The notes under the pieces were generated by a model. It was not told the origin of the DNA. It did no database searches and saw only the letters and a program-made list of their open reading frames with translations. Both the position numbers and the translations under genes were made by a program. Of a DNA stretch of 64,000 bases, positions 44,160 through 53,184 are shown one piece after another (position 1 is the first letter of the stretch; the number at the start of each line of letters is the position of its first letter). The stretch is from Ornithodoros turicata (lineage: Eukaryota; Arthropoda; Arachnida; Ixodida; Argasidae). The DNA is taken from positions 30,010,790 to 30,074,789 of the forward strand of contig NC_088206.1 of NCBI RefSeq assembly GCF_037126465.1, read 5' to 3'.

Positions 44160-44790
44160 ACAACCACATAAATAAAATACACAATTGCACCGAGCTGTCC
44201 ACATTTTCACGCACACACACACACACACAAAAATACATAACAGAGTGGACTGTCTCCAATAACACTTCAACAAGTTTGTGTAACTCTGTTTTGAAACTGG
44301 ACACAGGAAGGCCATTTCCAATCAGCTGAAAAAAATTGTTCGGAAGAGGAACAGTTTCTGCTGATTTCTGTAGTTGGTCCGTAGCAGTGGAACCTTGTAA
44401 GGTGGTACAGTGATAGATTTCATACCGTAATGGCAAGTGTTTGGGATGGCACTAAAAGATCCTGAATTTGCAAGGCAATTTTGTGTAAATGTCTGATTTC
44501 CAAGTGAACGCTTTATCTACTGTATTTTGCATGTCTTGAAGGAGCTGAGGGGCTGGATGGATGGATTGTAGTGGCACCCCTGCTGGGCCTCTTTGCAACG
44601 AGGGTCCAGCACATTGCACCTGTAGACAACCTGTAGACATGGTTGTCGTATACCAGGCATTCTTTCTTTCTTTTTTTGTGCACTGCAATTTTATCGTAGT
44701 TGTCCTCTGTGGTGTTTCCCCAGATTAGACAACAATAGTACAGCTTGGGGTAAACTAAGGATTTCAACTGCGTTGGCTTAGAATCCAGAA
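44160..44790 (-). pseudogene. second LINE C-terminal fragment
   Basis: The minus strand at 44767-44700 reads LVYPKLYYCCLIWGNTTEDN followed by YDKIAVHKK, the LINE post-palm segment (Y-x-x-x-x-Y/W-G). It breaks after the A-rich stretch at 44665. A possible tail with LPNNFFQLIG lies at 44330-44300. An (AC)n run sits at 44212-44229. Family CR1-like by the L-x-Y-x-x-x-x-W-G pattern. Confidence 0.55.
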
Positions 44791-46390
44791 CCCTTCTTTA
44801 CTATGTGCAGTATGCTGCATATTATAAGGAAAACAAATAGAAGAAAACTTGTACCTGATCCCTGCCTTGTATTTCCAACATTTGGTTCCACATCTTGTCC
44901 AAGGAAGTCATGAACTACATTGGTGCACACTGCTGTGACAATTATAATGTTACATCTAGATGCTGAATACACAGCTTCATTTTACGTACTGTGAATGTTG
45001 CTTACTGCATTGGCATGGCTGCATTCAACAACACTCAGAATTGTACAGTAATCTTTTGATTTAGTGCGTAAACTTCAATTTGCTTTAATCCGTATTTTTC
45101 TTTGTTGCGTAAATGGTCTCCTAACATCTGCATGCCACAACGTAATTCTCACAAGGAGAGTAATCACTGTATAAATTATACAGAAGACACTAACCTCGTC
45201 ACGTCCAGATGCAACAGTCTTGGAAGATAGATTCAAGGAAAGCACTGCGGACTGCTGTAGGCGGAGGTTCTTTGTACTCAAACTGAGGGGTCCGTCTCAT
45301 AGTCTGCATTCTTCAAATACAATTGGCAAAATCCGCCGCGGTATATATTATCCTGCCGCTGCGCTTGAACGCGCAGTATCGTACGGAACTCAATGCCCGC
45401 CGAGAAATCTCGCTTTGACGACACTACCGAGGCACGTCAAATGAAGTAAGGGCTGTACCTCGATAAATTGGTCGTTGTTCCAAAAGATATAAATAAAGAA
45501 AACTTGGAAATACACACACTACGCTGACGCAGTGAAATAGCGCGCTGGATCCCGAAAGTCGTCGTAGCTCGTAGCCTCGTAGCCCCTCTTTCTACGGAAG
45601 TCGCTAATTGGATTATCGCAGTTATAAAACAGGTCGTAGATTTCGAAGTATATACATACTTTTTATTTCCAGACATTGTGACAACAGTATATCGGCGTAA
45701 AAATGTTGGTTCTTGCTGAAAGTTGTTGTTGGAGTGCTCGATCACGTGACGGCATTCTGCGCGCTGATTGCATGGGCGATTGACGTCATCCCAGTGGGAT
45801 GACCAGATGAGTTTTCTATATATGCGTACGTCTTCTTGGTTTGACGCTAGGTGTGCCAGCGTCGGCGTGAACCGCGATGTTCAAAATTCGAGTTTACGAA
45901 AACTACGAGGTGTTGAGGCATGAATTTTCGTATATGAAGTTGTTTTTGTGTATTCTATCGGTAGCCACTGCGGAAAAGGCTCTCCAGCTTCTGGTCAGAG
46001 ACCCTTTAACAGCTGTCGCTGTAAAACAGTGGCGAACCGACCGACTGCGGAACCGATCAGTAGCCGAGATAACCGTGATCGCATTGGTTGGATACGGACC
46101 CATAGCATTCATTTATACAAAAGGTGTCATAGCCAACACGTTAAAGTTGGCGTTTGGTGCCGACACGGTCGGCGGTCTAGTTGGTAGAGTTCACGGTCGT
46201 TCACCATCAGCACATGAATCTGTGAACGCGAGTGCGGCACAGTGACAGGTGGCCTATAGCATTGCCAATAAAATAATATTTATTCAGACTTTCAGCAAAT
46301 GAATGCTCAATCATTCCTGGACATACGAGACGAGTTAGATACGGGCAATCACTGGTGTTGCTGTTGTAAAAAGGCTTACCACCATAGGAT
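44791..46390. other. unassigned DNA
   Basis: The 122-codon frame at 45877-46245 (+) overlaps an inverted copy of the GGTCAGAGACCCTTTAA repeat end and has no motif. No reliable gene. Confidence 0.35.
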
Positions 46391-47560
46391 GCTTATATGC
46401 CTTCCTCAGATGGCAATGTACAGCGATAAATTAACCAATAACCTATTTGTAGCGTAAGACACTTAGATGCAGCTGCTTTAGTCAGCAGCTGGTAGTGCTA
46501 ACCTAATTCTTCACCTATTTCTAGCCCGCATCATTTTCATGCACATGTCTTAGTCATGGGGATATAGTACTAAAGTAAACCCTGGGTTTCTTGTGGAGCA
46601 GTTCATTTCCCCAAGACTACCTTAGAAAGTGGTATGTAGTACTAAATCACACGTAATTTAAAGAGGTCATGTTTGCGCCCATGCCTTCGTAAGCGGTTAT
46701 AGCGCCAACCTAACTCCTAGCCTATTTCTAGCCCACGCAATTTTCATGCACATGCCTCAGTCATCGGCACGAAGTAATAAGGTAAGCCCTGTGTTACCTG
46801 TAGAACAGTTCATTTCCCTAAGACTACCTTAGAGAGTGGCATGTAGTACTAAACCGATCCATAGGCCATTTCCAGATAGTGTGATTTTGATGCGCCTACC
46901 TTGGTCAGTGACCAGTAGTGCTGACCTAACTCCTCGCCTATTTTTAGCCCACGCTATTTTCATACACACAGCTTACTCATTGGCATATATTAGTAAAGTA
47001 AGCCCTGGGTTACTTATGGAGCAGTTCATTTCCCCAAGACCACCTAAGAGAGCGGCGTAGTACTAAACCAAACCGTAAGAAATTTATAGAGAAGGTCTCT
47101 TTGACGTGTCTGCCTTCGTCAGCGGCCTGTGGTGCTGACCTAGTCCCTATCGTATTTTTATATACTATGCCATTTCCATGAGCATGCCTTAGCCATGGGC
47201 ATGTAGGAATAAAATCAACCCCGACCTACTTGTAGCGTAATTCATTTACCCGGACTGCTTTAGAGAGTTTGACATGATGGAACGCACAGAAGACATAGAC
47301 TGACAGGGGAGCGTTCAGCATTGTCTCTTCTGTGCGTTTCATCATGTCAAGTTTTAACAAACCTGCTCTACACTTTCTAGTGCCTTAAAGAGTGTCATGT
47401 GGTAGTAAACTAATCCCTCCTATATTTCTAGAGCACGTCACTCCCATGCCTCTGCCGTAGCGCGCTGTATATAGTAACAAACTGCTTCCTAACCTATTTC
47501 TAGAATAGGGAGCTTCCACGTGCCTGCCTTAGCGGCATGGAATAGGGTAAGAAGGGAGTT
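46391..47560. repeat. diverged ~215-bp tandem array
   Basis: AGCCC(A/G)CG recurs at 46523, 46730 and 46946, with a decayed equivalent near 47162, spacing 207, 216 and 216. Each unit also has CATGC or CATAC near AGTCAT/CTCAT, AGTA(C/A)TAAA, AGCAGTTCATTTCC and AAGACTACCTTAGAGAG. About four to five units, with the last (47350-47560) shorter. Confidence 0.85.
47269..47350. repeat. 82-bp hairpin inside the tandem array
   Basis: TTGACATGATGGAACGCACA with AGAAG and the inverted copy TGTGCGTTTCATCATGTCAA form about 25-bp arms with one mismatch. It interrupts the array's periodicity, so it is an insertion, probably of a foldback MITE. Confidence 0.85.
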
Positions 47561-47570
47561 GCCTCAGGAC

Positions 47571-47994
47571 TAGGGTTGCCACCAGGCCGGTATTATACCG
47601 GCACGGCCGGTTATTTGCTCGCTCTGCCGGTTGCCGGTAAGAGGGTGATACCGGCAGCCTTTTGCCGGTATTTGCGGCTCAAAACCTTTCATAGGGCGGG
47701 CTTTTCCGGGCTTTTCCCTTCAACATTCCACTACAGCTTGAATAAATCTGGAGCGCAGACCCAACTCCGCGCAGTCACCAGTTGTTTCCTTAGTTACTCA
47801 TTATTATTATTATTATTGTTATTATTACACACAGGAACACGTTTCCTCCTATTGTCTTCAGCTCTCTCTCTGGTTTTCTGTGTGCTCTTCCACCCCTCAC
47901 CCACTTCCCTTTCCCGCGAGCATTTCCTCCTTTCCCTCAATTCCACTTCCTCTCCCTCAGCCGTTATTTTTCAATACGAAAGGTGGCAACCCTA
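47571..47994. mobile_element. hAT-like non-autonomous element with 8-bp duplication
   Basis: TAGGGTTGCCACC and its exact inverted copy at the right end (13 bp) are flanked by CTCAGGAC on both sides (47563-47570, 47995-48002). An 8-bp target duplication is the mark of hAT elements. The interior has CCGG(T/C)-rich blocks near the left end and an (ATT)n run. The 199-codon frame covering it is chance. Confidence 0.93.
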
Positions 47995-48002
47995 CTCAGG
48001 AC

Positions 48003-48909
48003 AGAAGCCGCCGATATTTCGAACAGAGACTGTTCTTCTTCTGGGCACCGTCCTCATCATTGGCATGGTATTTAGAGGCTTAGGTGTGACGTGTTTAAAG
48101 GTTCATGCGAATTGTGGGTCAACAGCCCGGAGGGAAGAAAGGTTCCGTACGGGTTTCTACGGCCGGATCGAGTGAATGGTTGCTTTGTTAGGTAAGGTGG
48201 TCAATATTGAAGACACGAACTAGTTCGCTAATAGCAACCAGAATAATCGCCTAAATTGTACCACACTTCGTTAACTGATTCCCCAAAGCTTTCGGAAATG
48301 ATCCACAAATTACTGTGGTGATAAACAGATAGCCAAAAATGACAGATACATATTTTCATTAACTTACCCCCCTTATGGATAAGTTGAGGACATCAAAAAA
48401 TTAATACCGGGTTTAAATTTTGTTGTTTATTTGGGCTAGCCGCAATGGTCAGCCACGAGTAATGCACGTGGAAGCACAGGACAGTGACACAGCATGATAG
48501 CGGCGAGGTCATATTTTATTAGCCGAGGAGCAGAAGTGAGGAAATCGGAAATCAATGCTCGCGAAAGTTACAGGGGGGACAAAATAGAGGCCCCTCTTAC
48601 CTCGACCACATTTGCAAAACAGCGTCTGACGTCTTTCTAGAAAGCCACGTGCAAGACGTCAACACGTTACTGCAAAGCCCAGACAACGACTGGGCTCCCT
48701 GGTGTCACGGACGAGAAAAAAATTATTGCTAAGAAAATGCCACTCGAAAAACTCAAACTGTCCTCAACTTGCCCCGTCTTCAAGTAGCCCCACTTTACCC
48801 TACTACAGCATAGTACTGAATCCCTACTGTAGTCGTGCTCGCTGGACGCAGAGAGGTCACGCTCTCTGACTGCGCCAGATAATGTAGTCCATCATACTCA
48901 CTCTACTAG
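48003..48909. other. unassigned DNA
   Basis: No gene or repeat supported. Confidence 0.35.
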
Positions 48910-49047
48910 AGGTGTGTGCCGTGAGCATTTTTTCCGGCGGCGGCGTAGAGCACGTTGAAGGACCGGCGTGGCGCCACTGACGCCGCCACCGCCGGTCCTT
49001 CAACGTGCTCTACGCCGCCGCCGGAAAAATGCTCACGGCGCACACCT
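48910..49047. repeat. long GC-rich hairpin, 58-bp arms
   Basis: 48910-48968 and 48990-49047 are inverted copies (termini AGGTGTGTGCCGTGAGC and partner) with a T-run length difference and very few mismatches, around a 21-base loop. The high symmetry suggests a young foldback MITE or a palindromic insertion. The transcribed form would be a strong double-stranded RNA. Confidence 0.93.
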
Positions 49048-49448
49048 GTAGGCCCAGTGGGCTGTCGATATGCGTTCTCTTCTCGGACCGGGACGCAGGG
49101 ACACCTCAGGGCGGGGGCATTTTCTCCATCATAGACACAGAGATGATAACAGTATTTATTGCATCTTACGCCAAACAAGTACATCAGCACTGCACAAGCG
49201 CGTATTATGAAAGAAAACCAGAACACGCAAAGGAACATTGGGAGAACGCACTTCAAGAAGGTCGTCACCCAATAACTTAGACAGAGCCCGTTAAGGGCCG
49301 GATTCGCTGGAGAAAACAACATAACTAGACAGTCAGAACGATGAGCCACCCCTTAAATGGTAATCACACCTAACAGTTATCGCGAGGGTCGAACGTTCAC
49401 AGGACGACAACGCGTAAAAGCTTGTTCCAGTAGACATATGTAAATATA
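49048..49448. other. unassigned DNA
   Basis: No feature seen. Confidence 0.35.
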
Positions 49449-49659
49449 CAGGGTGTTCAAAATTAAGCTTTCACTAGTACTTTATAAATAGGCGAACAAA
49501 AGAAAACTGGTGCTACTTTTTCTGTTCCTTGAGTAAGAAACAGGTGCTACACAATTAGCAGCACCTGTTTCTTACACATGTAGCGTAAAGTTATCATCCA
49601 GTTTCCTGTCATCGCTGTGTTTGCGTAGCGCTCGTGAAAGCTTAATTTTTAACACCCTG
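49449..49659. mobile_element. 211-bp Tc1/mariner-type MITE with inner hairpin
   Basis: CAGGGTGTTCAAAATTAAGC termini (25 bp, one mismatch), flanked by TA (49447-49448, 49660-49661). A second, perfect 16-bp inverted pair GTAAGAAACAGGTGCT lies at 49533-49548 and 49560-49575 around an 11-base loop. Confidence 0.93.
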
Positions 49660-49752
49660 TATGCAAACGTAGGAAAACGATATCACATAAGGCGCACCGA
49701 TAACGTCATCAAATAGTATTTTTGCAGAGGCTGTAGTTATCATGAATAAATA

Positions 49753-49942
49753 CTGTAAAACCCTTTAATTTCGCAGCCCCAAATTTTCGCGAATCAACAG
49801 GGATATATTCGCAATCACGCGCGCTCCTCGAGTTCCTCCTTCTCTGTTTTGAAATTTTTGGCGTGCCCGTAAGGTTCGCGAATTTTCCCGACTCGCGAAA
49901 TTCGCGAAAATTCAGAGTTCGCGAAATAAAAGGGTTTTGCAG
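49753..49942. mobile_element. 190-bp pogo/mariner-type MITE
   Basis: CTGTAAAACCCTTTAATTTC termini (22 bp, two mismatches), flanked by TA (49751-49752, 49943-49944). The interior is full of TTCGCGAA-type motifs. Confidence 0.9.
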
Positions 49943-50232
49943 TATAAGCTTGTCAAGAGCGAGTGGGTTGGCCTCATATCCTCCAAATGCCCACTTCCAC
50001 CGACGTCCTAAATCAACCAAAAGCTCATTTCACCCGAAAAAATGTTCGGAGGTTCTGGGCTTTCAGTTGATCTGGACACGCGGCTGGCAGTGACCCATAT
50101 CCACCAAATGCTCTTTTCATCTGAGCGCCCAGAACCACCGAAAGCGGGATACTTGAAAGGAGACGCTTCCCCCGTTTGTCAGGGAGAGGAGGAAGGGTGA
50201 GCGCTTCTTGGGTGTGCGAGAATCCAATGTAC

Positions 50233-51004
50233 TTCCTGCAACTGACTCAGAAGTGAAGTTTGCCAAGCAAAGGTATTATTGATGTCCATTGCGTTCAAGA
50301 AGTGATCCGATCCGAATAGATAAATATTTTCCATGTGAGTGACTGGAGTCCAGGCACTGTGCAGGTCATCATAGTGGAAAACGAATAGTAACAAAACGCC
50401 CACGGCACAGGTCCCGAAAAAGGTTACAAAAGGACCTCCTCCTTTACTTTTCTTTAATACATTCTGTTAATACAGTTCAGACGTTCATAAAACTCTCTAT
50501 ATTAGCCGGTTGAAACAACCCGTAGAAAAAGCTTGCAAGCAGTATAAATACATGAAACCAACATGTCGTCTGAACTGTAAATCTCTTCAGAAGGCGCTTG
50601 AGGTTTGTGTGGTATCCGCCGTCCCGCTAAGTTTTTCACCCACAGCACATACCATTCCCACCATGTTCTTTTTCAGTGCCTCATGACTCGGACCTCCATG
50701 AGCTTCCGAAGATAGTGCTTCTCCCGTCAGCAACGTGCATACGAATAAAATTCATTTTCGAAATATCTATCTGTTCATATCACTCCTTGAACGCGAGCTG
50801 ATTTGTACACACCGAGTGTGTACACACCGAGGAGATCCAGATGCTAGATCTCTAAGAATTATTAAGCACGGGAACAAAAGAAGCTGTAGAAGTCAGCGGA
50901 CCGCATACATCACATTACAGACCATTTCGAGCACCACATGAGCAGCACCCAAGGACCCACGTAACGGCTAGGGTCACGTGACCCTCTCTGGTGAGTTGCA
51001 GGAA
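50233..51004. mobile_element. 772-bp DNA element with GTAC duplication
   Basis: TTCCTGCAACT and AGTTGCAGGAA ends (11 bp) are flanked by GTAC at 50229-50232 and 51005-51008. The uninterrupted right arm at 52102-52105 has one GTAC at the same place, which proves the duplication. No transposase frame. The superfamily is not certain. Confidence 0.9.
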
Positions 51005-51121
51005 GTACAGTTCGAGGCAGAGTTAACTGGAACGCGACTTCGAGCGCCGAATCGGGAAGAGAGCCACACTGGCGGCGCTTGGGAGAAATACAGGGAAATA
51101 ATGTTTCGACTGTCCTACTTA

Positions 51122-51645
51122 TGGCGAATTCGGGTGGTCATTTTATGGCAACCATAACCAGTGGCCATAATTGCGCTCGCAAGCGCTCGCAAATTGCTAG
51201 GTCGGCTCCCGAGCTGGATCACGTGACAGTTGCCACCCGAACATGAGTGCCAGGGATCTAGCGGTTTTAGGATCAGGATCAGGCTCTCTTCATCACTTTT
51301 GAATCAAGGCAGAGTTCGTACACTTGGATCACGCTAGGGGCATCGTGGTCGCCCGTCTTCGGGTTCCGTCGTCTGCTAAATTACGTGAACTTCGACGTGC
51401 GGGCCAACTGGGACACTCGTCCCCGCTGAAGTGCGGATTTGACAACACCGGATATAGTTGGGCAACCCGCTGCTCGATCGTTTCGAGACCGCGCGAAAAA
51501 AGTGCTAGCCTGCAAATTCCGGGCGCTCGGAAAGCGCCACGCCAACATGCGAGATTGCTTTGTTTCTACCAAGAGAACATGACTGCTTCGGATCTGAAAA
51601 AAAAAAAAAAAAAAAGTTGCCACGAAATAAAACTCGAATTCGCCA
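51122..51645. mobile_element. 524-bp element with TTA duplication
   Basis: TGGCGAATTCG and its inverse (11 bp exact, similarity continuing about 30 bp) are flanked by TTA (51119-51121, 51646-51648). A TWA duplication is characteristic of PIF/Harbinger elements; the assignment is by that sign only. An A-run near 51598 lies inside. The 113-codon frames on both strands are chance. Confidence 0.75.
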
Positions 51646-52358
51646 TTATGCGAGGGTGTATGTAAAGGTGTATGCTGACCGGTATCACGCGGATGCGATG
51701 CTGTTATCTCATTAACACACAAAGGTGGACAACAAATAAAATATATTTGCCACTAGACTCCGTGCATCCTCATATGTTCCATCACAAATCTGAAAATGCC
51801 CCACTGAGCGGACGCGACCACCTTCGCGTCTATCAATGAGATAGTCATCCCATCCGTGCGATATCAGCCGGCATACACCTTCACACAATCGCCGCAAACA
51901 CAAACAAACATCGCGATGACAGCCACAGCTGAGGGTAACGCCAAGTCAACAGCTCATGGCAAGGCGGACACTCTCGCAGCAACAGTGGGACTGTCGAAAG
52001 ACTATTTGCCTTTGTTTCTCGTAAGAGCCGCTAGGGTTGCTCTCTCCCCGACTTTAGCTCCGCCAGTCGAAGTGGCGTTCCCGTCAACTCTGCTTCGAGC
52101 TGTACATTGGATACCCGCACACTCCGCTCACCCTTCCTCCTTTCCCTGCTAAACGGGGGAAGCGTGCCCTTTCAAGTATCCCGCTTTCGGTGGTTCTGGG
52201 CGCTTGGATGAAAAGAGCATTTGGAGGATATGGGTCACTGCCACCCTCGTGCCCAGATCAACGGAAAGCCCAGAATCTCCAAATTTTTTTTTTTTTTATG
52301 AAATGAGCTGTTGGTTGATTTGGGACGTCGGTGGAAATGGGAGTTTGGAGGATATGAG

Positions 52359-52892
52359 CTTCTACCGAGACTGGCACGCTTCACACGCATTATAAGCCCC
52401 GCGATCTCGCGATTGAAAACACCATCTCACGAGGTGCTTGTCACTGGCACACACAAAATGCACTATTTTCTACGCAGTTTTCGAGCGCAGAAGGATCGAC
52501 AAGCAATCCACTTGGGAGGACCACGTGCTTTGGAGCGATCGAGCTGATTGGTGTATAGGCGCTAACCTGTTGGCCAGATAGATCGTTTTCCAACCCAGAT
52601 AAGGCGAACGTCTCGTCATTTCTGCGCTCGGAAATTACGTACTTCTTGTTTCGGCGCATTTGCGTAGCGACATCCAGCGTCGGATGACAAAATGACGCTC
52701 ACTTCCATAGCTTTTACGTTAATAAAGCATTCAGCTACTTCGCCGCTACGAGCTACGATCCGCCGCGCCATCTGCAAGGCCGTCTCTGTTATCGCGTTTA
52801 TTGTTTACGTCGTGGGTGGTCGTGTTGGTCGCGCGAAGAGAAGTGAATGACATGTTCGTGGTTGTTGTGTCAATTATTCGAGAGGCCTAAAT
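52359..52892. promoter_or_regulatory. GC-rich upstream region of the THAP-like exon
   Basis: 52690-52890 is CpG-rich relative to its surroundings and directly precedes an ATG and a THAP-like reading. It may be a decayed promoter. No TATA box or initiator can be fixed. Confidence 0.3.
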
Positions 52893-53184
52893 ATGCCTGG
52901 TGTAGTTTTGGTGTTCGGGGATGCAAAAATCATGTTCGTTCACCATCGACGGCGGGCGTTTTCTACCACAAGATTCAAGAGGAGAGTGCGCGAAAACGAA
53001 TGTGGTTCGAAACACTCGGTTATTAGATGTAGCAGTCGTGTCGTGTGTGCTGAGCTCATTTTGCTGCCGATGACTAAGAAGATGCCGTAGAAGGCGAATT
53101 GCGAAGACGTCCGAAGGAAACTGCCGTTCAGTAACCAGCGATTTTGCTTCACTGAGGTGACGAGTTCAACACAACGTCTTAGGT
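52893..53184 (+). pseudogene. decayed THAP zinc-finger exon with splice donor
   Basis: THAP domains are DNA-binding zinc fingers of the C2CH type, found in cellular regulators and P-element-type transposases. An ATG lies at 52893; one base out of its frame the reading is WCSFGVRGCKNHV (C-x5-C), VFYHKIQEE, RKRMWFETLGY (the conserved W) and SCRVC-x-AHFAADD (C-x-x-H with the stop between), in the THAP order C...C...W...C...HF. A single-base deletion after the start codon and four or more stop codons (near 53024, 53030, 53051, 53072) break it. The frame ends near 53151, and a GTATGT donor-like site follows at 53183. Likely a dead first exon of a gene or transposon. No downstream exon was identified. 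Confidence 0.6.

Larger units (their letters stand above)
49973..52358. mobile_element. 2.4-kb long-inverted-repeat element carrying two insertions
   Basis: The left arm (49973-50232 continuing at 51005-51085) and right arm (52358 back to about 52017) are inverted copies. Blocks in both include CTCATATCCTCCAAA, CCACCGACGTCC, AAATCAACCAA, CAGTGACCCATATCC, AATGCTCTTTTCATC and AAGCGGGATACTTGAAAG. The left arm is split by a 772-bp element and the central spacer contains a 524-bp element. An element of this shape, without its insertions, would be about 1.1 kb. No coding capacity. Confidence 0.85.

Noticed and set aside
45877..46245. 122-codon frame with hydrophobic stretches
   Set aside because: Overlaps a dispersed repeat end (GGTCAGAGACCCTTTAA) and has no motif.
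47576..48175. 199-codon open frame
   Set aside because: It starts inside the hAT-like element and runs through its right end and target duplication, so it cannot be an ancestral gene.
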